Below, one piece after another: positions 8,132 through 17,866 of a stretch of 38,851 nucleotides of DNA; the first letter of the stretch is position 1, and each line of letters starts with the position of its first letter. Source of the stretch: Gammaproteobacteria bacterium (GTDB lineage: Bacteria; Pseudomonadota; Gammaproteobacteria; HK1); assembly GCA_022826505.1 (NCBI GenBank), contig JAJDUQ010000324.1, positions 1-38,851 of the forward strand, written 5' to 3'. The notes under the pieces are model-generated. The model was not told where the DNA came from, did no database searches, and was given only the letters and a program-made list of their open reading frames with translations. Made by a program: the position numbers and the translations under genes.

Positions 8132-8306
8132 CGTGGTGTCTCCCGAAGGGCGGGGTGCAGCCCCTTGTTGATCCGGCAGCTTCCGCGCACGCTCATTCTC
8201 CCACCCTGCGCGCTCCGACGCGCATGATCGATATCGGGCATTTCGGACTCACGCACGGAACCGCGCTCCCGGGAACTCGATGCGCGGCCGGCCGCTACGG
8301 TCCGCC

Positions 8307-9917
8307 TCAGCGGCGCAGCTTGACCCCGGCCGCCTCCCGATCCCAGGTCCGCGTCGTGAGCCCGCGCTCGCGCAGCGCATATTTGCGGATCTTGCCGGTC
8401 TGGGTCTTGGGCAGCGCGTCGGCGACCTCCACGTAGCGCGGGACCATGAAGTACGCCATGCGCGGCGCGAGGAATTCGATGAACTCGGCGGGCTCGATCG
8501 CGGCGCCGGGTCTCGGCACCACCACCGCCATCACCTCCTGTTCGGTATGCGCGGAGGCAACCGGAATCACCGCGCACTCGACGATGTCCGGATGGGCGAC
8601 GATCTCCTGCTCCACCTCCATCGAGGAAATGTTCTCCCCCCGGCGCCGAATCGCGTCACTGGTGCGATCGACGAAGTAGAGGTTGCCTTCCTCGTCGCGC
8701 ATCAGCATGTCCCCGGTGTGCAGCCAGAGGTTGCGCCACGCCGCCACCGTCCAGTCGGGATGCCCCCAGTAGCCGGCCATCGTGATCCAGGGCTCGAGAG
8801 GACGCACCATCGCCTCGCCGGCCACTCCGGCCGGCACCTCGCGGTCGAGCTCGTCGACGATTCGCACCTCGTAGCGATCCTCGGCCACGCGGCCGCAGGT
8901 GCGGTTGTTCGCGAGCTCGAACGTGGAGCGGGTCGGCACGTTGAACTCCGTCGCTCCCCAGGTGGTGGAGACGAGGCAGCCGAATCGACGCTTGAAGTCT
9001 TCGATCTCCGGCAGCAGGGGCACGACGAGGGCGCGCTCGAGCGGATTGTCGGCGTCGTCGTCGGCCGCGGGCTGCTGGAAGAGGAAGTTCGCCATCGCAC
9101 CCAGGAGGAAGGTCGCGGTGGCGCCGTGGCGGCGCACGTCCGCCCAGTACGCCCGCGCGCTGAACGGGCGGGCGATCACCGCACGGGCTCCGGCCAGGCA
9201 GGCGGCGTAGGCCACTCCCCACTGGCCGCCGATATGAAACAGCGGCAGCGGCGCGTAGTAGACGTCAGCCGGCACGAGTTCCAGTAGCTCGACGACCGAG
9301 CGGGCGTACTCGTAGGCCTGGATGTGAGTGATCATCACCCCCTTCGACGGCCCGGTGGTCCCGGAGGTGTAGAGCACGGCGACGAGGTCCGTCGCGGCGG
9401 GGCCGTCGTTCACGGGGGTATCGGGTGCTTCGAGCAACGCATCGAACGGGGAGCGCTCGAGGTGCGCGAGGGCGTCCGGCCACCCGTCGGGCATCTCGCC
9501 CAGAACGACGAGCGATTCGACACGGCCGAACGCGACATCGGCAATTCGGTCGAGAAATTGCGCGTGCACGATCATGGTCCGTGCCCGAGAGTCCCCCACC
9601 ACGTGCGCGAGCACGTTGCCGCGCAAGTGCGTGTTGACCGGCACCTGCACCGCCCCGAGCTTGGCGAGTCCGCACCACAGGGCGATGAACTCGACGCAGT
9701 CGGGCAGCATCGCCAGCACGGTGTCGCCCCGGGCGATTCCCAGCGCGGCGAGGCCGTTCGCGATGCGGTTCGACATCGAATCGATGTCGCGGTACGTCCA
9801 GCTTCGCTCCGCACCGACGATCCAGGGCGCCTCGTCGCGGCTTGCGGCGCGGCGGGCCAGCACCTGGTGCAGCGTCTGGGAGTCGCGCCCTTCGGGCGGG
9901 ACGAACCGGTAGCTCAT
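8307..9917 (-). CDS. ATP-dependent acyl-CoA ligase (AMP-binding, CaiC-like)
   Basis: 536 residues. ANL-superfamily motifs appear in order: P-loop YTSGTTGPSKG (A3), aromatic/acid region TTWGATEFN (A5), LHTGDM (A7), the hinge region DRTSDAIRRRGENIS (A8), and the C-terminal catalytic lysine in LPKTQTGKIRKY (A10). It forms an acyl-AMP and then the CoA thioester. The start at ATG 9917 is preferred because GGGAGA lies just upstream and because any longer version would overlap the divergent VapB gene. Overall resemblance is to crotonobetaine/carnitine-CoA ligases, but the exact acid is not determinable. It is followed by an enoyl-CoA hydratase. Confidence 0.87.
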   Translation of the reverse strand: MSYRFVPPEGRDSQTLHQVLARRAASRDEAPWIVGAERSWTYRDIDSMSNRIANGLAALGIARGDTVLAMLPDCVEFIALWCGLAKLGAVQVPVNTHLRGNVLAHVVGDSRARTMIVHAQFLDRIADVAFGRVESLVVLGEMPDGWPDALAHLERSPFDALLEAPDTPVNDGPAATDLVAVLYTSGTTGPSKGVMITHIQAYEYARSVVELLELVPADVYYAPLPLFHIGGQWGVAYAACLAGARAVIARPFSARAYWADVRRHGATATFLLGAMANFLFQQPAADDDADNPLERALVVPLLPEIEDFKRRFGCLVSTTWGATEFNVPTRSTFELANNRTCGRVAEDRYEVRIVDELDREVPAGVAGEAMVRPLEPWITMAGYWGHPDWTVAAWRNLWLHTGDMLMRDEEGNLYFVDRTSDAIRRRGENISSMEVEQEIVAHPDIVECAVIPVASAHTEQEVMAVVVPRPGAAIEPAEFIEFLAPRMAYFMVPRYVEVADALPKTQTGKIRKYALRERGLTTRTWDREAAGVKLRR

Positions 9918-9974
9918 CGGTCTGTTTCTCCCGGTGTCATCGAAGTGTGTCTTCGTGTCTGCTAGCTTTGGCCC

Positions 9975-10214
9975 ATGCGCATACACATCGCATTGGACGA
10001 TGACCTGGTAGCCGAGCTCGATCGGCGTGCCGGAGCGCGGCGCCGAAGCGCCTTCGTCGCGGACCTGATCAGGCGTGGTCTCGAGGACGAACGGCACCGG
10101 GGCGACATCGAATCCGCGCTCGGCAGTGTGCCCGACTCGGGACATGAATGGGACGCCGATCCGGCGATGTGGGTCCGCCGGCAGAGACGGGGCGGCGGGC
10201 GGCGTTCGGGTTGA
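9975..10214 (+). CDS. vapB: VapB-type ribbon-helix-helix antitoxin
   Basis: 79 residues. The N-terminus MRIHIALDDDLVAELDRR is a ribbon-helix-helix DNA-binding fold (beta strand, then two helices with SAFVADLIRRGL). The C-terminal tail (GHEWDADPAMWVRRQRR) is the toxin-binding motif typical of VapB antitoxins that pair with PIN toxins. It is divergent from the acyl-CoA ligase with 57 bp between start codons. Its toxin partner immediately downstream is reduced to a C-terminal stub, so this antitoxin appears orphaned; it may persist as an autoregulator or cross-neutralise another VapC. Confidence 0.8.
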   Translation: MRIHIALDDDLVAELDRRAGARRRSAFVADLIRRGLEDERHRGDIESALGSVPDSGHEWDADPAMWVRRQRRGGGRRSG

Positions 10215-10216
10215 CG

Positions 10217-10333
10217 ATGGCCCGCCTGTCTGCCGCGGCGGCCGCCGGTGTCGGTGCCGCGCTCGCGACCGCGAACGTCGACGATTTCCCCATGAGCGAG
10301 ATCGACGTGCAACACTTGCCAATCGGGACGTGA
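10217..10333 (+). pseudogene. vapC: Truncated VapC (PIN-domain toxin), C-terminal stub only
   Basis: Thirty-eight codons, starting two bases after the vapB stop, read ARLSAAAAAGVGAALATANV then DDFPMSEIDVQHLPIGT. This matches the last part of VapC PIN domains (DRLIAATA...LATANxxDFP...DVxxxP). The N-terminal two thirds, including the first catalytic Asp (the DTSVLID motif), are absent, consistent with an internal deletion that fused the toxin tail to the antitoxin's end. No nuclease activity is expected. Confidence 0.65.
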
Positions 10334-10347
10334 GCCCGCAAACGGGG

Positions 10348-11313
10348 ATGACCGAAATCGACCTGAGAGCGGGTATCCGCTACCTCTCGCGCCGCGACGT
10401 CGAGCGGCTTGCCGTATCCGCGAGCGAGATCGCGGATCGGTTGGAGACGCTGCTCGTCGCCGAGCGGGCCGGCGACGCCTGGGATGCTCCGAAGTCCACC
10501 ATCGCACCCGGCGATGGTCGACTTTCCCTCGCGCTGCTGAGCGCCGCCCGTCAGCCGTCGCTGTCGGTGCTCAAGACGCTCGGCGTCTCGCCCGACAATG
10601 CGGCCCGGGGGCTTCCCCACATTGGCGGCGTCATCGTCGTGCACGACGGCGCGAGCGGATTGCCAATCGCGATTCTCGATGCCGAGCACATCACCGCAGT
10701 GCGAACGGCGGCCATCTCGCTGATCGCCGCGCGGCGACTGGCTCGAGTCGAATCGAGCTCCATCGGTTTCATCGGGTGCGGAGTGCAGGCGCACAGCCAT
10801 CTCGACGCACTCGCATCGGAGCTGCCGATCGAGCATGTCGTCGCGTTCAGCCGTCGGCGCGAGAGCGCGGAGGCACTCCGTGCCCACGCCCGCACCGCCG
10901 GCATCGCCGGCCGTGTCGTCGATGACGCCGGCGATGCCATGACCGCCGTCGATGTCGTGGTCTCCTCGATCCCGCAGCAGCCAGGCCTGCGGCCATTCCT
11001 CGACGCGAACCAACTGGATCCGGGTGCCTTCGCGATCGGCGTCGATCTGGGGCGTTCCTGGATACCCGAGACCTTCTCCGCGTTCGACCGCATCGCGGTG
11101 GACGATCTCCGGCGTCACGCGACCGCGCCGCTCGTCACCACGGTTCCGCTCAATACCGATGTCGTCACGTTGATTGGCGAGCTCCCGCGCACCGACCCCG
11201 ACGCCCGGACCGCCTTCATGTTCGGCGGAATCGGCCTCGGGGACCTTGCGGCGGCATCGATCTGTCTCGATCGCGCGCGTGACCTCGGAGTCGGCGCGAT
11301 GCTCGAGCGATAG
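10348..11313 (+). CDS. Ornithine cyclodeaminase / mu-crystallin family protein
   Basis: 321 residues, the family's normal length. The substrate-binding N-terminal half contains the hallmark region LDAEHITAVRTAAISLIAARRLAR, in which the conserved T-x-x-R-T-A is intact, and the NAD-binding Rossmann motif is IGFIGCGVQAHSHLDAL. Family members are NAD(P)-dependent ornithine cyclodeaminases, alanine dehydrogenases or ketimine reductases. The ATG at 10348 is chosen; an in-frame GTG at 10330 overlaps the VapC stub's end and is an alternative. A longer reading frame runs upstream but overlaps vapB, so it is not used. Specific substrate unknown. Confidence 0.8.
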   Translation: MTEIDLRAGIRYLSRRDVERLAVSASEIADRLETLLVAERAGDAWDAPKSTIAPGDGRLSLALLSAARQPSLSVLKTLGVSPDNAARGLPHIGGVIVVHDGASGLPIAILDAEHITAVRTAAISLIAARRLARVESSSIGFIGCGVQAHSHLDALASELPIEHVVAFSRRRESAEALRAHARTAGIAGRVVDDAGDAMTAVDVVVSSIPQQPGLRPFLDANQLDPGAFAIGVDLGRSWIPETFSAFDRIAVDDLRRHATAPLVTTVPLNTDVVTLIGELPRTDPDARTAFMFGGIGLGDLAAASICLDRARDLGVGAMLER

Positions 11314-11391
11314 CGACCTGGATCCACAATGGGTCGAATCGTCAATCGTCCGTTTGCCAACGGATCAAGTGCGAATCAGCCCTTTTGAAAT

Positions 11392-11407
11392 CGGGCTCGA
11401 TTGCCCG
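11392..11407. terminator. Weak hairpin between convergent genes, possible terminator
   Basis: CGGGC (392-396) and GCCCG (403-407) flank a six-base loop within the 296-bp space between the convergent cyclodeaminase-family and PLP-enzyme genes. There is no strong T-run on either side, so intrinsic termination is only suggested by position. Confidence 0.22.
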
Positions 11408-11520
11408 TCGCTGCACTGGCGAGTCTTCGCTCCGAACCAGCCGGGCGTGTGCGGGACCGCAGGCCCACGGTTGTTCAGGCCGGCGAGTGACGGGTTGCGC
11501 GTCTGCCGAAGGCGGACCAA

Positions 11521-11539
11521 CCCCGCGCACGCAGGGATG
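11521..11539. CRISPR. Isolated sequence resembling a type I-E CRISPR repeat core
   Basis: CCCCGCGCACGCAGGGATG differs at one of 19 positions from the core CCCCGCGCACGCGGGGATG of a widespread type I-E repeat. The flanks diverge from the consensus. I see no second copy 60-62 bp on either side and no cas genes, so this is at best a relic or stray repeat rather than an array. Chance similarity in GC-rich DNA is possible. Confidence 0.28.
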
Positions 11540-11609
11540 CCTCGCAAGATCGCTCCCCCAACGGAAAGGCTGGCGGCCGCTCGAGGGTTTCGGATACGAA
11601 TCTCGTGAA

Positions 11610-13088
<1,479 letters not shown>

Positions 13089-13293
13089 GTCGGTCCTTGT
13101 GCAGTTGGTTCGCGATCATGTCGCGCGGCGGCCCCGCCGCGCCGGCGGTCGTGTTCGCCTCGGGCATGACGCCCGAGTCGTCGGCTTCTCGTCGCCGACC
13201 GTCAACTCGTGCCGGTCGGGCGTGAGCCCCGAGCGCGGAGATCCGGGATCCCGGCGCGGCGAACGAGCCCCGACACCGCGGAGCGCGGGACTG

Positions 13294-14151
13294 TCACTGG
13301 AGTTCAATCCTTCCGTTGCCGAGCACGAGCACGTCCCGCTCCAGCGCGCGGGTGCGGAACGAGACGACGTCGTCGTCGATCCACATCTCGGTGCGCAGCG
13401 TCTCGCCGGGATAGGCGGGCGCGGTGAACCGAACCTGCATGCTGCGGATGCGGCCCCCGTCGTAGTCGCATATCGCGGCCATGACCGCGTGCCCGGCGTA
13501 ACCCATGGTGCACATGCCGTGGAGGATGGGCCGATCGAAGCCCGCCGACTTCGCCACCGCGGGGTCGACATGCAGCGGATTGCGATCGCCGCTGAGCCGG
13601 TAGACCAGCGCCGCCTCCGGGGCGACCGCGAGGTCGCGATGGAGGTCGTGCTCGCGTCTGGGTGTCCGATGAACGGGGGTGGGCCGCGCGTCGCTTCCCC
13701 CGCAGCCGCCGTCGCCGCGGAGCAGCGTCGTCTGCTCCAGGGTGCAGACCGCCTCGCCCGTCGTGTCGACCGCGACATCGCGCCGAGCGAACATGAACGC
13801 GCCGAAGGTCGGTCCCTTGTCGTCGATTCCGACGATTCGGGTCCGGCCGCGGAGCTTCACTCCACTCGGAATCGGCCGGTGGACCGTGAACACCTGCTCG
13901 CCGTGCAGCACGCGCTGCCAGTCGACGCCGGTCGCCGGATCCTTGAGCCAGAACCCCGGGTAGGCGACGACGTTCGCCATCATCGGGAGCACCTCGAGCC
14001 CGTCCTCGTAGACGTAGCGCAGATGACCGGGGTGCTCGGGCTCGGTACCGAAACCGACGCCGAGCGCGTAGAGGATGCAGTCGCGGTCGTCGAGGGTCTG
14101 GGTGACCTCGGGAACCGGGTACCGCATCATGGACTCGTAGGTGATGGCCAT
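13294..14151 (-). CDS. MaoC-family (R)-specific enoyl-CoA hydratase, double hot-dog
   Basis: 285 residues with two hot-dog repeats, as in hydratase 2 of peroxisomal multifunctional enzyme 2. The C-terminal repeat has the full hydratase-2 motif: YRLSGDRNPLHVDPAVAKSAG with the catalytic Asp and His (GD-x-NPLH), then FDRPILHGMCTMG. The N-terminal repeat (about 1-150) lacks these residues and would bind the substrate's acyl chain. The start is set at ATG 14151 (MAITYESMM); a TTG 21 bases earlier is possible but has no better ribosome site. It lies 27 bp downstream of the FtrA-type regulator gene in the same direction. It would hydrate trans-2-enoyl-CoA to (R)-3-hydroxyacyl-CoA; the chain length is unknown. 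Confidence 0.85.
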   Translation of the reverse strand: MAITYESMMRYPVPEVTQTLDDRDCILYALGVGFGTEPEHPGHLRYVYEDGLEVLPMMANVVAYPGFWLKDPATGVDWQRVLHGEQVFTVHRPIPSGVKLRGRTRIVGIDDKGPTFGAFMFARRDVAVDTTGEAVCTLEQTTLLRGDGGCGGSDARPTPVHRTPRREHDLHRDLAVAPEAALVYRLSGDRNPLHVDPAVAKSAGFDRPILHGMCTMGYAGHAVMAAICDYDGGRIRSMQVRFTAPAYPGETLRTEMWIDDDVVSFRTRALERDVLVLGNGRIELQ

Positions 14152-14178
14152 CTCGTGTTCGGTCCTCGTCAATTCGGG

Positions 14179-15207
14179 TCACGGCGAGAGGGAGATCGGC
14201 CGCTCGTGATGAACGGCGGGCTCGGGTGGCTGGGGTGCGTCCGGTCGTCCGAAGACTCTTCGGTAGGCGGTGGGCGTGGTCCCGACCAGACGCCGGAAAT
14301 GGTGGCGCAGCGTCTCGACGGCGCGGAAGCCCGAGCGTGTCGCGATCTGCTCGATGGTCAGGTCCGTGGTCTCCACCAGGTGGCGGGCGCGGGCCACCCT
14401 TTGCCGAATCAGCCAGTCGCTCGGCGCCGTTCCCGTCGATTCCCGGATTCTGCGCTGAAACGTGCGCAGACTCATGCCCGCATGGCGGGCGAGGTCGCCG
14501 ACGCTCAGGTGCTGGTCGATGTGGGCAGGCAGCCAGTCGAGCAATGCCGCCAACCTTCTCGATTCGAGCGGGGAAGCGACCGGCATGTCGACGAACTGAC
14601 GCTGACCGCCGTCTCGGTGCGGTGCCAGCACCAGCCGTCGGGCGACCGAGTTGGCGACGGCCGTGCCGTGGTCGCGGCGCACGATGTGGAGACAGAGGTC
14701 CAGTCCCGCGGCGCTGCCGGCCGAGGTCAGGACTTGCCCTTCGTCGACGTAGAGCACGTCCGGATCGACCTCGATGCGGGGATAGCGCCGCGCCAGCGTC
14801 TCGGCGTAGCGCCAGTGCGTGGTGGCGCGCCGCTCGTCGAGCACTCCCGCTGCCGCCAGCACGAATACCCCCGAGCAAATCGAGACGAGGCGCCCACCCC
14901 GCTCCGCCACGCGAGCGAGCGCATCCAGCAAGGGCCGGGAGACGGGTGCGTCCGGGCTCCGCCATCCCGGTACGATGACGGTGTCGGCGCGCTTGACGAG
15001 GTCGAGATCGTGGGGCGCACGAACGGCGAGTCCGCCGGCCGCCCTCAACGGTCCGGGCTCGGCCGCGCAGACCTCGAATCGGTACCAGGGCCGGTCCAGC
15101 TCCGGCCGGGAGAGACCGAAGATCTCGTAGGTGCAGCCGAACTCGAAGGTGCAAAGATCGTCGTAGGCCAATGCGACGACGGTGGAATGCGGGGGGTGAG
15201 CAGACAT
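14179..15207 (-). CDS. ftrA: FtrA/GlxA-type AraC-family transcriptional regulator with DJ-1/PfpI domain
   Basis: 342 residues. Residues about 10-180 form a DJ-1/PfpI-like (class I glutamine amidotransferase) domain with the nucleophile-elbow cysteine in VSICSGVFVLA; in this regulator class it is thought to sense a ligand. Residues about 220-315 hold the two helix-turn-helices of AraC/XylS: LSVGDLARHAGMSLRTFQRR and LTIEQIATRSGF, then the family signature ending in RRLVGTTPTAYRRVF. It is the only dedicated transcription regulator in the window, divergent from the GST gene by 99 bp and directly upstream of the MaoC gene, so it may control both (inference). The symbol reflects closest overall resemblance. 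Confidence 0.82.
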   Translation of the reverse strand: MSAHPPHSTVVALAYDDLCTFEFGCTYEIFGLSRPELDRPWYRFEVCAAEPGPLRAAGGLAVRAPHDLDLVKRADTVIVPGWRSPDAPVSRPLLDALARVAERGGRLVSICSGVFVLAAAGVLDERRATTHWRYAETLARRYPRIEVDPDVLYVDEGQVLTSAGSAAGLDLCLHIVRRDHGTAVANSVARRLVLAPHRDGGQRQFVDMPVASPLESRRLAALLDWLPAHIDQHLSVGDLARHAGMSLRTFQRRIRESTGTAPSDWLIRQRVARARHLVETTDLTIEQIATRSGFRAVETLRHHFRRLVGTTPTAYRRVFGRPDAPQPPEPAVHHERPISLSP

Positions 15208-15306
15208 CGTGGCGCGATCTTACCGGGATTCGGCCAATGCGCCACTCGTCAATGGCAGTCCGAATTCCGATTCTGTGTACCGGTCACTGTCAACGAGGAC
15301 CCGCGG

Positions 15307-15981
15307 ATGCTTCGACTCCACGACAACCACTTGTCCGGCAACGGCTACAAGCCGCGGTTGCTGCTCGCTCATCTGGGTCTGACCTACGAGCGTATCGAGG
15401 TCGACATCCTGAAGGGCGAGACCAGGACCCCGGAGTTCCTCGCAAGGAACCCCAACGGACGGATTCCGGTGCTGGAGCTGGAGGACGGCATGTGCATCGC
15501 GGAGTCCAACGCGATTCTGTTCTATCTCGCCGAAGGCTCGTGCTTCCTCCCGTCCGACCGGCTGTCCCGCGCCACCACCCTGCAGTGGATGTTCTTCGAG
15601 CAGTACAGTCACGAGCCCTGCATCGCGGTCGCGCGCCACTGGATCCAGCACATCCGGATGACCGACGCGCAACGGTCCCAGCTCTCGGGCAAGCAGGAGG
15701 GGGGCCGCGCCGCGCTCTCGGTCATGGAGGGATACCTGGGCGAATCGGACTGGTTCGGCGGGGCTGCGATGAACATCGCGGACATCGCGCTCTATGCCTA
15801 TACCCACGTGGCCGGCGAGGCGGGAATCGACCTCTCGAACTATCCTGCCGTCGGCGAATGGCTCGCCCGCGTCGCTGACCAACCCGGACACGTCCTGATG
15901 AACCCGGCGCCGGTGGGCGTGGTCGGACCCGTCAATTCGGGACAGGCACCTGATGGTGCAGGGGGCGCCCTCGGCGGCTGA
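15307..15981 (+). CDS. Glutathione S-transferase family protein
   Basis: 224 residues. The N-terminal thioredoxin-like domain (1-80) contains NPNGRIPVLELEDG, with the cis-proline after Ile, and ESNAILFYLAEGS, the glutathione gamma-glutamyl contact (E-S). The all-helical C-terminal domain contains MNIADIALYAYTHVA, the N-capping-box motif of GSTs. Early residues (DNHLSGNGYKPRLLL) place Ser or Asn rather than Cys near the glutathione thiol. A GAGGA Shine-Dalgarno precedes ATG 15307. It is divergent from the FtrA-type regulator. The last 25 residues are Gly/Pro-rich and probably disordered. Substrate unknown. Confidence 0.85.
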   Translation: MLRLHDNHLSGNGYKPRLLLAHLGLTYERIEVDILKGETRTPEFLARNPNGRIPVLELEDGMCIAESNAILFYLAEGSCFLPSDRLSRATTLQWMFFEQYSHEPCIAVARHWIQHIRMTDAQRSQLSGKQEGGRAALSVMEGYLGESDWFGGAAMNIADIALYAYTHVAGEAGIDLSNYPAVGEWLARVADQPGHVLMNPAPVGVVGPVNSGQAPDGAGGALGG

Positions 15982-16032
15982 ATTTCGAGCCCGCGCCCCT
16001 CAGGGTATCCAACCGGTGCCGCGGCCGGCGCT

Positions 16033-16800
16033 TCAGTCGCGCTTGATGACGCCGCTGGAGATAAAGCCGCCATCCACGGGAAAGGTCACTCCGGTGATGT
16101 AGCTCGACCCAGGCAGGGCCAGATAGACGGCCGCCGCCGCCACCTCGTCCGGGACGCCGTAGCGGTCCATCGGAATGGACTGCAGATAGGCGCGGCGGGT
16201 TTCCGCGTCGTGCATCTTCTTCACCAGCGCAGTGTCGATGGCCCCCGGCGCCAGCGTGTTGACGGTCACCCCATGCCTCGCCCATTCCATCGCCATGACG
16301 CGGGTCATCGCCGCGACGCCTCCCTTCGACGCGCCGTAGGCGGTGCGTCCGGTGCCGCCGCGCTCCCCCGCGGCCGAGGCCATCGACACGATCCGGCCGT
16401 ATCCCGCCTCGACCATGACCGCGCCCGCGGCCTGCATGACCAGGAAGCTGCCGGTGAGATTGACGGCGATGATTCGATCCCATTCTTCGCGACTGGTGTC
16501 CAGCGCATGCCGCTCCATGCCGACGCCGGCGAAGTGCATCAGGATCTCGATCGATCCGAACTGGCCGGTGGCGGATTCGACCATGACATCGACATCGCTC
16601 GCTTCGGACACGTCGGTCCTCACGAACCGGGCCCCGGTGCCGCTGGCCCTCAATTCTTCGGCGACCCGCACGCCTGCCTCTTCGTCGATATCGGCGACGA
16701 CGACGTTTGCGCCGACACCGGACAGCATCCGCGCCGTGGCGCGACCGATGCCGCTGGCGCCGCCGGTCACGACGGCCGTGTGTCCCTCGAGCGAAAACAT
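16033..16800 (-). CDS. Short-chain dehydrogenase/reductase (classical SDR)
   Basis: 255 residues. The cofactor motif TGGASGIGRA (12-21) is followed by an Asp at the end of the second strand (VVADID), favouring NAD(H). The catalytic triad is seen as the Ser of SMASAAGERGG, then Y and K of TAYGASKGG (YxxxK). The C-terminus GVTFPVDGGFIS is the standard SDR ending. The start ATG is one base after the kbl-like gene's stop, with GGAG inside the end of that gene serving as ribosome site, so it was co-transcribed with it. Typical role: oxidation of a secondary alcohol; specific substrate not determinable. Confidence 0.88.
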   Translation of the reverse strand: MFSLEGHTAVVTGGASGIGRATARMLSGVGANVVVADIDEEAGVRVAEELRASGTGARFVRTDVSEASDVDVMVESATGQFGSIEILMHFAGVGMERHALDTSREEWDRIIAVNLTGSFLVMQAAGAVMVEAGYGRIVSMASAAGERGGTGRTAYGASKGGVAAMTRVMAMEWARHGVTVNTLAPGAIDTALVKKMHDAETRRAYLQSIPMDRYGVPDEVAAAAVYLALPGSSYITGVTFPVDGGFISSGVIKRD

Positions 16801-16801
16801 T

Positions 16802-17830
16802 TCAGATACTCCGCCTGACGTTCTGGTCGATCACTCCCAGATCACGCCCGACCTCCGCGAATGCGGCGATCGCACGGTCCAGGTCCTCCACGCCGTGCGC
16901 CGCCGACATCTGGGTGCGGATTCGGTCCTGCCCGCGCGGAACCACGGGGAAGGAGAACGCGGACACCAGCACGCCCTTGTCGCGAAGCCGGTCGGCAAAC
17001 TCCTGCGCGAGCTTCGGATCGCGCAGCATCAGGGGCACGATCGGGTGCTCTCCGGGCAGAAGCTCGAACCCGAGCGCCGTCATCTCCGCGCGGAAGTGGC
17101 CGGTGTTGCGCCACAGGCGCTCGCGCAGCTCGGCCGAACCCGCCAGCAGGTCGAGTGCGCTCAGGCTGGTCTGGGCGATGACCGGGGCGAGCGTGTTGGA
17201 GAACAGGTAGGGGCGGGCGCGCTGGCGCAGCCATCCCACGACCTCCTTCCGGGCCGAGACGTAGCCGCCGGCGGCGCCACCGAGCGCCTTGCCGAGCGTT
17301 CCGGTCAGGATGTCCACGCGCCCCTCGACCCCGCAGTGCTCGGGCGTGCCGCGCCCGTTCGCGCCGACGAAGCCGACCGCGTGGCTGTCGTCGACCATCA
17401 CCACCGCGTCGTATCGTTCGGCGAGATCGCAAATGGCCGGCAGGTCGGCGATGTAGCCGTCCATCGAGAACACCCCGTCGGTGGCGATCAGACGATGGCG
17501 TGCGCCGGCGGCCTCGATGAGCTTCGCTTCGAGGTCCTCCATGTCGCCGTTGGCGTAGCGATACCGCTTCGCCTTGCACAGGCGCACTCCGTCGATGATG
17601 GAGGCGTGGTTCAGCGCATCGGAGACGATGGCGTCCTCGGGACCGAGCATGGCCTCGAACAACCCCGCGTTCGCGTCGAAGCAGCTCGGGAACAGGATCG
17701 TGTCCTCCATCCCGAGAAACGCGCTCAGGCGCGCTTCCAGGCGCTTGTGGGGTAGCTGGGTGCCGCAATAGCAGAGGTGCGGTCGGCGGTGTGATGTTGC
17801 CCATGCCGAACTCTCCTGACGGCCGGCCAC
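16802..17830 (-). pseudogene. kbl: 2-amino-3-ketobutyrate CoA ligase (glycine C-acetyltransferase), 5'-truncated
   Basis: The reading frame matches KBL from about residue 90 of the E. coli enzyme to its end: [48 protein letters not shown] and the PLP lysine in [12 protein letters not shown]. Full KBL is about 395-400 residues; here the first 80-90, including the NYLGL segment, are missing and replaced by unrelated residues after a GTG. Upstream, an AGGAGA site precedes an ATG at 17804 that is out of frame with the body. That fits an original start followed by an out-of-frame internal deletion. The neighbouring CoA-transferase ends only 37 bp away, leaving no space for the lost part. No tdh partner is present. 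I regard it as a pseudogene. Confidence 0.7.
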
Positions 17831-17866
17831 GGTTTGCTGCTGCGCGCCCCGGCCGCTGGACCCCGG

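Noticed and set aside
11438..11453. A second, inverted CRISPR-repeat-like sequence (GGGCGTGTGCGGGA)
   Set aside because: Only about 12 of 16 positions fit and the spacing and orientation do not match an array.
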